A stretch of 39,980 nt of DNA from Mogibacterium sp. (lineage in GTDB: Bacteria > Bacillota > Clostridia > Peptostreptococcales > Anaerovoracaceae), in the NCBI GenBank assembly GCA_024403035.1, contig JAKSSP010000012.1, forward strand, positions 1 through 39,980, given 5' to 3'. Position 1 is the first letter of the stretch, and the number at the start of each line of letters is the position of its first letter. The position numbers were made by a program, and so were the translations under genes. Positions 1 through 8,241 of this stretch are shown here, one piece after another. The notes under the pieces were generated by a model, which was not told where the DNA came from, made no database searches, and was given only the letters and a program-made list of their open reading frames with translations.

Positions 1-36
1 TTTCGGGAATAATTTTTACACATGTAACAAAAATGA

Positions 37-261
37 TTATCTCCACAAGAGAAAATTACCGAGCATCAAGGTAATTCATACTTCGTCGGCAGTGGCCGCA
101 AGCGTGAACCTGTAGACGAGAAAGATCGTCGAATACAGGAGCTTGAAGCCGAGCTGCGGGATGACAGAAAAGATTTTGCATTTTATACTGGCGCTTGCTG
201 TGGCCGTTCTGGCATACGCAACAATCTGTCACTTTGTGGTGAAGAAAGAGTACAGTACTGA
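37..261 (+). pseudogene. Decayed reading frame with coiled-coil-like segment, no start codon
   Basis: An open frame without any start codon runs from the stop at 34-36 to TGA at 259-261. The middle part (about 110-170) encodes a charged, coiled-coil-like stretch containing RRIQELEAELRDD, which looks like real protein. The last third is low-quality sequence and overlaps another small frame at 161-283. I do not recognise the parent gene; the segment recalls helical parts of transposase OrfA or conjugative-element proteins, but that is only an impression. It lies in the decayed accessory region at the left edge and may continue from a gene cut off by the window boundary. A pseudogene or chance frame are both possible. 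Confidence 0.25.
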
Positions 262-283
262 CGAGAGATACACAAAGGAGTAA
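161..283 (+). CDS. Possible 40-residue single-pass membrane protein
   Basis: ATG at 161 opens a 40-codon frame ending in TAA at 281-283. The product has a short polar N-terminus (MTEKIL), one hydrophobic helix at about residues 6-27, and a charged tail ending DERYTKE, the classic layout of a small inner-membrane protein. There is no convincing Shine-Dalgarno sequence before the ATG, and the frame overlaps another decayed frame. It could be an intact small gene of a conjugative element or a leftover. An AAAGGAG motif at 274-280 precedes the next ATG at 285, which stops after three codons, suggesting that a second gene of the same operon has been broken. Confidence 0.35.
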   Translation: MTEKILHFILALAVAVLAYATICHFVVKKEYSTDERYTKE

Positions 284-373
284 CATGAATCAATGAGCAT
301 GATGATATGCGTGAGCGAGTTACAGAGAGGGCAATCAGAAAGATAAACTGAGATAAAATCCACGAATCACAAG

Positions 374-406
374 GCGACATCACACATGATATCTTAATGA
401 TGTCGC
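374..406. repeat. 9-bp inverted repeat
   Basis: GCGACATCA (374-382) and TGATGTCGC (398-406) are perfect reverse complements separated by 15 bases. There is no T-run after either arm, so it is not an obvious intrinsic terminator. It lies between broken genes of the left-edge remnant and could be an operator or a leftover RNA hairpin. Confidence 0.45.
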
Positions 407-444
407 GTTACATATCCCGGCGATTTTTGCTTGGAAAGAGCATA

Positions 445-552
445 ATGGAAAAAACGCAGAAGGAAAGAATACAAGAGCTTACAAATCAACTAGAAGCAGG
501 TGTCGTTGAGGTATTCGAGAGAGATGCATATAAGGCATGTCTGCATTGCTGA
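445..552 (+). pseudogene. N-terminal remnant resembling an ArdC/LtrC-like conjugative-element protein
   Basis: ATG at 445 starts a 35-codon frame ending in TGA at 550-552. The peptide begins MEKTQKERIQELTNQLEAG and continues with a helical stretch VVEVFERDAYKACL. This pattern (xELTxxLExGVxxxFxSxxYKxYL) matches, from memory, the N-terminus of ArdC-like single-stranded-DNA-binding/zincin proteins of Gram-positive integrative conjugative elements, which are several hundred residues long. Here everything after the first helix pair is missing. The call is by motif memory, not by alignment. It supports reading 1-660 as the scar of a conjugative element. Confidence 0.45.
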
Positions 553-618
553 TATTAGCGCATATATCGGCAAAAAAATACAGACAAACACATCGCTAGA
601 TCAATATAACAATAAGAA

Positions 619-647
619 TTGACAAATAACACTGATGAAGTTATATT
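619..647 (+). promoter_or_regulatory. Sigma-A-type promoter of the AbiE-like operon
   Basis: TTGACA at 619-624, a 17-base spacer and TATATT at 642-647. Transcription would begin near 654, about 20 bases before the GTG start at 676. The consensus -35 and ideal spacing make this one of the better promoters in the window. Confidence 0.7.
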
Positions 648-675
648 ATAAATATCAAAGTTGAAAGAGGTAGAA

Positions 676-1596
676 GTGAAAACGATACTTGGACTGGATA
701 TAGAAAACAAACCGTTTGAATCCGAACAGAATCTGCCGCTTTATATCAGCGGCAACTACAGATTTAAACAGGTCAGCATAGCCGGATTTGAATGCATCCT
801 GATGAAACCCGATGGCAGTATGGGGAATGTGGAGTCCATACAGAAGCATATTGCCAAGGTAAAGCAGGTATGCGGTCTTCCTGTTGCGATCAACCCTGAT
901 CAGTTATCAGCCTTCAGAAGGAACAGCTTCCTTAATCACAGGATCCCGTTCTTGACAGAGAAGCAGGTATATCTTCCTTTTATGGGCACGTATCTTGAGG
1001 CAATAAACGAGAATGATGTAAGACTTGAATCTTTCACATCATCTGCGCAGGTGGCACTGATCAGATGGCTTCTAAGGCCTGCAGAACGTATTAGGGTCAC
1101 CGATCTGATGGAAGGACTTGGCTATACAACGATGACAGAATCCCGTGTTGCCAAACAGCTTGGAGCTACCGCCTGCTTTGAAATCGAGAAAGATGGAGCA
1201 GCAAATGTTCTTACAGCGAAGTATTCAGCTAAGGAAACTTTTCTGAGACTGAAGGAATATATGATATCGCCGGTTGAAGCAGCGGGCTATATTGACCTTC
1301 CTACAGATTGGGATGTCACAATAGCCGGGACAGAAGCTTTGTCAGAAAGAACCATGGTGAATCCGGACAAAGTCCATACTTATGCGGTATTTGGCATGAA
1401 CCGCAAAGCACTGCGCAGCGAACTTGTAGATCCGCAAAGACAGGCATATGTGGAAATATGGAGGTACGATCCTAAAAAACTACTGCAGGACGATGGATAT
1501 GCAGATCCAATCTCGATTGCACTCAGTCTGGAAGATACTGAAGATGAGAGGATCGAAGCTGCTGTAGATGAAATGCTTGAACAGATCTGGAGGTAA
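676..1596 (+). CDS. AbiEi-like winged-helix regulator (putative antitoxin), 306 aa
   Basis: The protein looks like the DNA-binding partner found next to AbiEii-fold nucleotidyltransferases: a poorly conserved N-terminal region (about 1-110), a winged-helix-like centre (about 115-200, with an RVTDLMEGLGYT recognition-type segment) and a mixed C-terminal domain ending in an acidic helix. The frame is open from TTG at 661, but GTG at 676 is preferred because AAAGAGGT (664-671) sits at the right distance and the promoter start falls near 654. The gene is followed after two bases by a nucleotidyltransferase-like gene that is truncated. In AbiE-type (type IV) toxin-antitoxin systems the regulator represses its own operon and counteracts the toxin. 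Assignment to that family is inferred from context and fold impression; it could also be a generic MarR-like regulator. Confidence 0.55.
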   Translation: MKTILGLDIENKPFESEQNLPLYISGNYRFKQVSIAGFECILMKPDGSMGNVESIQKHIAKVKQVCGLPVAINPDQLSAFRRNSFLNHRIPFLTEKQVYLPFMGTYLEAINENDVRLESFTSSAQVALIRWLLRPAERIRVTDLMEGLGYTTMTESRVAKQLGATACFEIEKDGAANVLTAKYSAKETFLRLKEYMISPVEAAGYIDLPTDWDVTIAGTEALSERTMVNPDKVHTYAVFGMNRKALRSELVDPQRQAYVEIWRYDPKKLLQDDGYADPISIALSLEDTEDERIEAAVDEMLEQIWR

Positions 1597-1598
1597 AT

Positions 1599-1925
1599 AT
1601 GGTACGCGGATTTCAAAGTTTCAAAGACTGGTTCCTTGGATATGAGGAGGAATATACGGTTATCGGAGGTGTGGCATGTGATCTCCTGATGGAAAATGCC
1701 GGACAGGAATTCAGAGCAACCAAAGATCTTGATATGGTCCTCATGGTGGAGGCGCTTACCCCTGATTTTGTCAGCAGGTTCTGGGAATATATCCAGGAAG
1801 CAGGTTATGAACACCGTCATAAGAGCAGCGGAAGTGTCCAGTTTTATCGTTTCACCAATCCAAAAGATAACTCATGGTTGCTTATGATAGAACTGTTCTC
1901 CAGAAAACCTGATTGCCCGATTTAA
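1599..1925 (+). pseudogene. Truncated AbiEii-like nucleotidyltransferase
   Basis: ATG at 1599 is preceded by GGAGG (1587-1592) inside the end of the upstream gene, so the two are translationally coupled. The 108-residue product carries the nucleotidyltransferase signature: IGGVACDLL at about residues 22-30, then RATKDLDMVL at about 39-48, with the D-x-D of the active site, followed by an FYRF and MIELFSR strand pair. Proteins of this fold are usually about 190-300 residues, so the second half, including the rest of the catalytic and helical domain, is missing. The frame ends at TAA 1923-1925 and the DNA beyond encodes something else. It is probably a dead toxin, which would leave the upstream regulator as an orphan. 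Confidence 0.6.
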
Positions 1926-2234
1926 GAATACTTATGGACTTGCGGAATAGAATGGGAAAACTGTGATCGTGTATGATGGAGAAAAAGTAGTACTCGATTC
2001 TGTGACAGAGCTATTTCTGACAGATAAGCATGCTTTTTCACAGGGTATAAATCTGTTGATCCGAAACAATGATAGAAAAATAGAGTTTCTTTCAGAAGCG
2101 TTAGATAAAGATGTTCGAATCGTGGAAACAACGTTTTTACTATTATTTCACAGAGACTTGCTGAAAATCCTCAGCTCCATCAGAATAAAGATATCTGGAA
2201 TGAGCCTATAAACTATTGGTATATAGAAAAGTGA
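1903..2234 (+). pseudogene. Unrecognised frameshifted gene remnant
   Basis: Three stretches of protein-like sequence follow one another with disruptions: LIARFKNTYGLAE up to TAG at 1948-1950, then in the same frame VIVYDGEKVVLDSVTELF onward to about residue 2140, then after a one-base frame change a piece ending DIWNEPINYWYIEK before TGA at 2232-2234. Together they give roughly 105 residues of plausible C-terminal protein. I do not recognise the family. The remnant abuts the truncated nucleotidyltransferase, which suggests that a deletion fused two unrelated genes here. Confidence 0.4.
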
Positions 2235-2304
2235 AATGCATTCATAAATTCGATGAAAGCAGGATGCATTACGTATAACAGCTGACATCGAAAGGAGCAT
2301 AGAT

Positions 2305-3015
2305 TTGAAAATATTGGTAATACCTGATGTCCACCTTAAGCCGTGGATGTTTGATAGAGCGAAGGAAATAATGGATACGGGTGCTGCTGAGAAAGCAGTA
2401 TGCCTGATGGATATACCTGATGACTGGGGACAGGAATATAATCTAGGGCTTTATGAGGACACATTTGATGCCGCCATACGATTTCAGAAAGCGTTCCCGG
2501 ATACACTTTGGTGCTACGGCAACCATGATCTGTCATATGAATGGCTCCAGTATGAAAGCGGCTTTTCATCTATGGCGATTCCTGTTGTAAATGAAAAACT
2601 AAGCGCGCTGAGAAGAGAACTACCGGGCAGAAGCCAGATGGCATATATTCACAGAATAGATGATGTCCTGTTCCTTCATGGTGGACTTACACACGCATTC
2701 GTGAAGTATTATGCATCAGATGTTGAGTATGATGACACCGATGCAGTGATAGAAAAGATCAACTGCCTTGGAAGAGACGAGATGTGGGATGATGCCTCAC
2801 CTTTATGGCTAAGGCCGCAGTTCTATTATGAGAAGATGTATAAAGAGGCAGGCATCCTACAGGTTGTTGGGCATACACCGGTTGAGGAAATAGACCGAAT
2901 TGGAAATGTTCTTTCCTGCGATTTGTTTTCAACCTACAGGACGGGAGATCCGATCGGAACACAGGAATTCCTGCTGATCGATACGGCAACCTGGGAGTAC
3001 AAAGGAATCAAATAA
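2305..3015 (+). CDS. Calcineurin-like metallophosphoesterase, 236 aa
   Basis: The sequence carries the metallophosphoesterase motifs in order: D8-x-H10 (IPDVHLKP), an Asp-rich DIPDDWG segment at 36-42 in place of the usual GDxxD, YGNHD at 71-75, FLHGG near 123-127 and VGHTP near 188-192. These bind two divalent metals and hydrolyse phosphoesters; the substrate (nucleotide, protein or nucleic acid) cannot be read from the sequence. The start is TTG at 2305, set by AAAGGAG at 2291-2297 with 7-base spacing. The length fits a single catalytic domain. It stands alone between two pseudogenes, which suggests it is cargo of the accessory region. The altered second motif is mildly unusual. Confidence 0.8.
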   Translation: MKILVIPDVHLKPWMFDRAKEIMDTGAAEKAVCLMDIPDDWGQEYNLGLYEDTFDAAIRFQKAFPDTLWCYGNHDLSYEWLQYESGFSSMAIPVVNEKLSALRRELPGRSQMAYIHRIDDVLFLHGGLTHAFVKYYASDVEYDDTDAVIEKINCLGRDEMWDDASPLWLRPQFYYEKMYKEAGILQVVGHTPVEEIDRIGNVLSCDLFSTYRTGDPIGTQEFLLIDTATWEYKGIK

Positions 3016-3026
3016 TCAATCGAAAT

Positions 3027-3596
3027 ATGAGTTTAAGTGCAGCTGCAGGCAGTGATGTCTGCAGTTTTTACTATGTAAAGCACACTCTCGATGCCTACAA
3101 TGATAAAGTAAACTACTACATTCCTATACTCGCAGTCCTGATGGTGGCGCAGCTCATCGGAATGGTCATATTCGGACCTGTGATGAGAAAGACATCAAAG
3201 AAGATGGCGATCATGATCGCTGCTCCGGTAAGACTGATCGGAGTCCTTGGTCTGTTCGCTTTCTCGCACCCGGGAGTATCGCTCGTGCCTATACTGGCGC
3301 TGGCCAATGCGGGTCTTGCTCAGAGCGCTGCCACACAGCACGGGATAGGAATTTGCTTCATAATGGCACCTGCTATCCTTTCCGCGCTGCTTCTTGTTGT
3401 AGCGATCCTCTTCCCGATGACCAGCGAAGAGTTTGACACCGTTCAGAAGGAAGTAGCCCGCCGCAAGGGTGAGGACACAAGCAAGACGACTGACGAGGAA
3501 AAGAAGATGCTTGAAAGCGTGACGGGATTTGCCTACGACAAGCTCTGGAGCAAAGATAACGCCGGAGTGAAGAAGGGCGAACCTGAACTCCTCTGA
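3027..3596 (+). pseudogene. Deleted GPH-family sugar:cation symporter
   Basis: The 189-residue frame matches the glycoside-pentoside-hexuronide:cation symporter type (MFS_2). It has transmembrane segments around residues 30-52, 58-80 and 85-103, then after a junction near NAGLAQ-SAATQ the last helix (about 108-130) and a hydrophilic tail beginning MTSEEFDTVQKE. Intact members have about 450-480 residues and 12 helices. Here the N-terminal half is absent and an internal block between the junction residues is also missing, including the segment with the conserved loop that normally follows. The frame is open because the internal deletion happens to preserve it. It is most likely non-functional and ends at a good terminator. 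Confidence 0.65.
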
Positions 3597-3620
3597 TCAG
3601 ACTGAACAATAACGAATTGA

Positions 3621-3653
3621 AGCGCCTCTATATGAGGCGTTTTCTTTTTCTTA
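3621..3653 (+). terminator. Intrinsic terminator after the symporter remnant
   Basis: CGCCTC (3623-3628) pairs with GAGGCG (3634-3639) around a 5-base loop and is followed by TTTTCTTTTTCTT. Confidence 0.8.
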
Positions 3654-3686
3654 TAATACATTTACAATGTTTATCATTACCTTGTG

Positions 3687-3715
3687 TTGACAGTTTTTGT
3701 CTGTTAAACTAACTC
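3687..3715 (+). promoter_or_regulatory. Candidate promoter of the channel operon
   Basis: A perfect TTGACA at 3687-3692 with a 17-base spacer to TAACTC at 3710-3715. The -10 is weak, so the call rests mainly on the -35 and on the position just downstream of a terminator. Confidence 0.4.
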
Positions 3716-3757
3716 TGAATAATAAGATATGTGCGATAAAAACGGGGAGAATCGCAT

Positions 3758-6700
3758 ATGGAACATATGGAAGAAAACAAGATAAGAGTGGATGAAGAGA
3801 CCCGCAAAAAGGCAAACCGGTACTTCTTTACAAAGGTGCTGGTCAACCTTGTGCTGGTGATCATAGGTGCGCTGTTCATTGCTTTGTTCATGCGCCAGAT
3901 GCAGGCAAAGACGGCTCTTGTAAAGCAGGAGGAGACAAGCAAGCTTGCTCTCGATGAGGCGGTAATGTCTCTGGAAAAAAATGAGCAGGACGCGGGTGAC
4001 CTGGCTCTCATATTCCACGACAGCAATCAGGACGTGCTTGGTGACATGAGCAGACTGTTCTCAAGCGGTCTCTTCGAATCGCTGGCAGATGCTGACAACA
4101 CTGAGAGGTCGGCGATGTTTGCCGACATGGTGGAGCGCTCGGGGGTGCAGTATTTATTCCTGATGTCTCCGGACGGCAAGATAGCGCTGTCACCGGAAGC
4201 ATCTCTCTACGGAGTTAACCCGGCTGCCAGGGCATATATGACACAGGAGAATGTGAATGACATTCTGAAGGGGGCCAAAGACAGTGAAGGGAATGTCACT
4301 CCTGTAACGGTCAAGAACCAGTACGGCACGTACTTTTTCTATTCGACTCCGTACACATACAAAGATATCACATATTATCTTGTGCTGGGGACTGATGCCT
4401 CCGTACTTGATGTGCAGATGGCGTCTCTTACGGACGTCTCTGTTGTGCTGAGCCGAGTGGCTGTGGGGAAAGGCGGCTTCGTTTTTGCGGTGAACAAGGA
4501 GGACGGCACATTCCTTTACTATAAGAATGGCGAAGAGATACTGACCGGCCAAAGCGCTCTTGCCTGCGGGCTTTCTGAAGCGGCTTTAGAGGATGGCTAT
4601 TCCGGCATCGAGACCATAAAAGGCACCAGGTATTATTGCGTGTCCAAGGATTACGGTGACCGTACCATGATCTCTGCTGTAGTGCAGACATCAAATCTGT
4701 ATAGGAATGATACCTATGCGCTGTTCTGGTCGATACTCGGTTTTGTACTGATAATGCTCGTGTGCCTCGCATATGCGGTGATAGTGAGAAACGACTTTGT
4801 GAGCCGTGAGGTGAAGACCGAAAGACAGATCCTCAACCCTAACTCTTCGAATCCGACGATCTTTGACAGATCCATCCTCAAGAAGGTGTTGCCGCTCCTC
4901 ATAGCGGGAGTTCTGGTGATGTATGGGATATCCTTCTATACACAGACAATGCTTGAGATCACCGAGGGAATAGAGAAATCCGATATCGCTCTGGATGAGA
5001 TTTCCGGAAGGTATCAGGAAAGTCTCACGAACCGCGAACTTATAGAAGATTACTACAACAACAGGTCCCTCGCCAAAGCCAGGCTCATAGCCTTCCTCAT
5101 CGAGGAAGATCCATCGCTTCTCAACGCAAACAGCGAGTTTTATCACAATTATTACGACGATAAGGGCGATAAGAAGTTTATTACAGACGACGAGGGCAAT
5201 CACCTCAAATCCATCTCCGAGTCGGCAAAGCTGCAGGAGCTCTGCGACGTGAATGACATAGACTCTATCTATGTGTTCGATGAGAGCGGTCATACGATAG
5301 GCACAAATACCCCTAACTGGTTCTTCACCGTAAGTCATAATGAAGAGGATCAGTCGTATCCGTTCCTGCAGATCCTGGACGGCAGGTTAGACAGCTACGT
5401 GCAGGAAGCCATGACCAATGATCTTGACGAGGCAACGCAGTTCATCGGAGTCGCCTTTAAGTACTACACCAGAAAAGACGCGAACGGCAATACGGAATAT
5501 GTGTCGAGTTTTGAATATGATAAAAATAAGGAAGGGATCACGGTGCACAGAGCCATGGTACAGGTAGGCCTTGATGCCGACACTTCCGCCAAACTGCTTG
5601 AGTCCACGGATGTAGCCAATATTCTCTCTACAAATATGCTGACCGATGGTTTTATAGTCATGTTTGACTCCACCGATGATCATCTCTGCACCTATTCGCC
5701 TGTGGATGTGAGCATAGGCCAGTCGGCAAAAGAACTGGGCGTATCGCCTAACGCGTTCACCGGAGATGATTACTATGGCTTTGCTAAAATAAACGGTGTC
5801 AAATACTTCTCGTGCTTCAGGTATGCCGATGACTATTTCATAGGCACCGCGCTTCCGACGTCCGGCATGTACAGGGCCCGCGGAACCATATCGCTTATCA
5901 CGGCGCTGGTATGCTTCCTCCTGATACTGATCCTTACCGGAACGGTGACGCTCACAAATGAGGAAGAAGAGCAGCTTTATGAAGTCATGAGTGAGGACAG
6001 GGAAAAGAGGGGTATCAACTCCGCGATATTCAACATAGTCCTGCCGTCCGGAAAAAGCGCTTCTACTGTCAAGGCAGCAGCCAGGTGGGACAACCGCAGG
6101 ATCACATGGGGAGAAAAGAACCCTGAGCAAAAGCTCGGAACGATACTGGGTGTTATCGGCACAGTGCTGATGGTATACGTCATCATCGTAGCTGCCGGAG
6201 CGGACAGGATATTTGATGAGAACTCCATAGTGCGCTATATACTCAGCGACACATGGGACAGAGGCTCCAATATATTCGCCTGGACCATGTGCGTCCTGGT
6301 ACTGCTGACGATAGCTCTTGGCGTAGAACTCTTCCGCATTCCGGTAAGGCTGTCGACAGCACTGCTCGGAGCGAGAGGGGAGACTGTCGGACATCTGCTG
6401 ATTTCCGTGGTGAAATACGGCGGTACTTTGGTAGCGGTATTCTACTGCCTGTATCTGCTGGGCATAGATTCTACAAGGCTGCTCGCCAGTGCCGGAATAC
6501 TGTCGCTGGTCATTGGTCTTGGAGCACAGAGTCTGATAAAAGACATCATAGCGGGTATCTTCATAGTGTTTGAAGGAGAATTCCGTGTGGGCGATATCGT
6601 CACCATAGGCGATTACCGCGGTACTGTAATGGATATAGGTCTGCGTACCACAAAGATCCTCGGAGCCGACGGCAACATCAAGATCTACAACAACAGCGAG

Positions 6701-7108
6701 ATATCCGGCGTCCTGAACATGACTCAGGAGGCTTCGTGGGCCATGACAAACATAGACATCGAATACGGACAGGACCTCAATTACGTGGAAGAGGTGCTCA
6801 ACAGAGAACTGCCTAAACTGCGTAAAGCAAATCCGCTCATCACCGGCGGCCCGACATACCTCGGCGTGCAGAACCTCAAGGACAGCGGTGTAGAGCTGCT
6901 TGTCGCATGCAACTGTAATGAGAAGGATATCCTGGGCGTAAGGCGTTTCCTCAACAAGAGCGTACTTCAGATATTCTATGACAACGACATAAACGTTCCG
7001 TTCCCTAATGTCACGATATCTACTCTCGAGAAAGAAGAGAAGAAATCATTTGACGAGCTGCTTGAGGAAAAGAAGAAAAAAGATAAGAAGAAAAATATAC
7101 TGGAGTGA
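3758..7108 (+). CDS. MscS-family channel with two extracytoplasmic Cache-like sensor regions, 1116 aa
   Basis: The C-terminal third is an MscS channel: membrane segments at about 793-816, 838-858 and 879-902, then the pore helix with GLGAQSLIKDIIAGIF (about 920-935) and EFRVGDIV at the start of the cytoplasmic beta domain. Ahead of it come TM1 (24-45), an extracytoplasmic region (46-320), TM2 (321-343), a cytoplasmic linker, TM3 (373-393), a second extracytoplasmic region (394-705) and TM4 (709-732). Both outer regions contain Cache-like strands such as GGFVFAVNKEDGTF and GFIVMFDSTDDHL. MscS itself is about 286 residues, so this is a large sensor-channel fusion. The tail is Lys-rich. ATG 3758 follows GGGGAG at 3744-3749. 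A solute-binding lipoprotein gene begins four bases after its stop. A ligand-gated rather than tension-gated channel is an inference. Confidence 0.85.
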   Translation: MEHMEENKIRVDEETRKKANRYFFTKVLVNLVLVIIGALFIALFMRQMQAKTALVKQEETSKLALDEAVMSLEKNEQDAGDLALIFHDSNQDVLGDMSRLFSSGLFESLADADNTERSAMFADMVERSGVQYLFLMSPDGKIALSPEASLYGVNPAARAYMTQENVNDILKGAKDSEGNVTPVTVKNQYGTYFFYSTPYTYKDITYYLVLGTDASVLDVQMASLTDVSVVLSRVAVGKGGFVFAVNKEDGTFLYYKNGEEILTGQSALACGLSEAALEDGYSGIETIKGTRYYCVSKDYGDRTMISAVVQTSNLYRNDTYALFWSILGFVLIMLVCLAYAVIVRNDFVSREVKTERQILNPNSSNPTIFDRSILKKVLPLLIAGVLVMYGISFYTQTMLEITEGIEKSDIALDEISGRYQESLTNRELIEDYYNNRSLAKARLIAFLIEEDPSLLNANSEFYHNYYDDKGDKKFITDDEGNHLKSISESAKLQELCDVNDIDSIYVFDESGHTIGTNTPNWFFTVSHNEEDQSYPFLQILDGRLDSYVQEAMTNDLDEATQFIGVAFKYYTRKDANGNTEYVSSFEYDKNKEGITVHRAMVQVGLDADTSAKLLESTDVANILSTNMLTDGFIVMFDSTDDHLCTYSPVDVSIGQSAKELGVSPNAFTGDDYYGFAKINGVKYFSCFRYADDYFIGTALPTSGMYRARGTISLITALVCFLLILILTGTVTLTNEEEEQLYEVMSEDREKRGINSAIFNIVLPSGKSASTVKAAARWDNRRITWGEKNPEQKLGTILGVIGTVLMVYVIIVAAGADRIFDENSIVRYILSDTWDRGSNIFAWTMCVLVLLTIALGVELFRIPVRLSTALLGARGETVGHLLISVVKYGGTLVAVFYCLYLLGIDSTRLLASAGILSLVIGLGAQSLIKDIIAGIFIVFEGEFRVGDIVTIGDYRGTVMDIGLRTTKILGADGNIKIYNNSEISGVLNMTQEASWAMTNIDIEYGQDLNYVEEVLNRELPKLRKANPLITGGPTYLGVQNLKDSGVELLVACNCNEKDILGVRRFLNKSVLQIFYDNDINVPFPNVTISTLEKEEKKSFDELLEEKKKKDKKKNILE

Positions 7109-7112
7109 GTCC

Positions 7113-8222
7113 ATGAGGAATCATAGAGAAAGTGAAAAAAGAAAAAAGACACTGATAAGGTTGATCGCCATCATGATGGCCTTCACTCTTGTGATGCTCA
7201 TGACAGCGTGCGGCGTATCATCCGGAGGTGATCCGGCGGAGACAAAGGACCCTGAAGGTGTAACTGTTGTCAAACTGGCGTTTTATCCGCACGGCCATGT
7301 CCTTAATGTAATAGCTGAGGATCAGGGCTACCTTGAAGAAGAGGGTATAAAGGTCCAGTATGTAAAAGTCGATACGGATGAAGACGTGTTTAAAGGGATC
7401 AAAAACGGGACGATAGACATTGCTTCAAACTCGGGCACCAACCTGCCGCTTGAACGTATCGCCGCAGGACAGGATCTTACCATATTCGGAGGCTATCTGC
7501 TGACGGGCTGCATGCCGGTATTCGCAAAAGAGGATACCGAGTGGAAGGGCATAGAAAGCCTTATAGGAAAGAAAGTAGCTTTTGAGCCTAACCTCTACTG
7601 CATAACGGGGCCTCTACTTGACAAGGGCTATGATCCGCTCAGGCAGATCAACTGGTATGAAACAGGCACTCAGGAAGAGCGCATACAGGCTGTAAAGGAA
7701 GGCAAGGCGGATTACGCTCTGGTCGGAACACAGCTCAATAATGTGATAAATACCGATCCGGAGCTGAAGGTCTGTACATACGCAAGCGACGTGCTGCCGG
7801 AGTATTCATGCTGCCGTGTGGTCGCAAGCACTGAGTGGGTCAATGAGAACCCGGACACGGTCAAAGCTCTGCTCAGAGCATGGATCCGGGCACTGTCATA
7901 CTATGACAGTCACCATGATGAGGCTGTCACGCTGCTGGTAAAGGAAACCGGCCAGACAGAAGAGTCTATCAGGGCATATCTGGATAATCCTCATTGTGAC
8001 ATAAACGTGGATCCAATGAAGAGCGCGGTCGACAGAGCCTGGAAATACATGGGCGAATTGGGGCTGCTCAGCGCGTCGGCATCGAAGATCGATATCGACG
8101 AACACATCAACACAGTTCTTTACAAAGAGGCGCTCGACGAGTGCCAGGATAAATACGGCAATGACAACTCCAAGTTCTACGAGAGGATGCAGGGGCAGTA
8201 TGCCAGAAACAACATGAATTAA
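7113..8222 (+). CDS. NMT1/SsuA-like solute-binding lipoprotein without an ABC partner, 369 aa
   Basis: The N-terminus is a lipoprotein signal: basic residues, a hydrophobic stretch (about 16-29) and the lipobox LMTAC with Cys33. The mature part has the fold signature of periplasmic-type binding proteins of the NMT1/THI5/SsuA group: VVKLAFYPHGHVLNVIAEDQ, GYLEEEGI, then GTIDIASNSGT and later a hinge segment. Such proteins usually deliver nitrate, sulfonates, pyrimidine precursors or similar to an ABC importer; here no permease or ATPase is adjacent. ATG 7113 is chosen over an upstream in-frame start because GGAG at 7102-7105 fits it and it immediately yields the signal peptide. The gene is four bases downstream of the channel gene and ends in a strong terminator, so the two form one operon. 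The ligand is unknown. Confidence 0.85.
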   Translation: MRNHRESEKRKKTLIRLIAIMMAFTLVMLMTACGVSSGGDPAETKDPEGVTVVKLAFYPHGHVLNVIAEDQGYLEEEGIKVQYVKVDTDEDVFKGIKNGTIDIASNSGTNLPLERIAAGQDLTIFGGYLLTGCMPVFAKEDTEWKGIESLIGKKVAFEPNLYCITGPLLDKGYDPLRQINWYETGTQEERIQAVKEGKADYALVGTQLNNVINTDPELKVCTYASDVLPEYSCCRVVASTEWVNENPDTVKALLRAWIRALSYYDSHHDEAVTLLVKETGQTEESIRAYLDNPHCDINVDPMKSAVDRAWKYMGELGLLSASASKIDIDEHINTVLYKEALDECQDKYGNDNSKFYERMQGQYARNNMN

Positions 8223-8241
8223 AAAAAGGAAACAAACAAAA

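Noticed and set aside
7008-7112. N-terminal extension of the solute-binding lipoprotein
   Set aside because: It would overlap the end of the channel gene in another frame and push the signal peptide into the interior; ATG 7113 has its own ribosome site.
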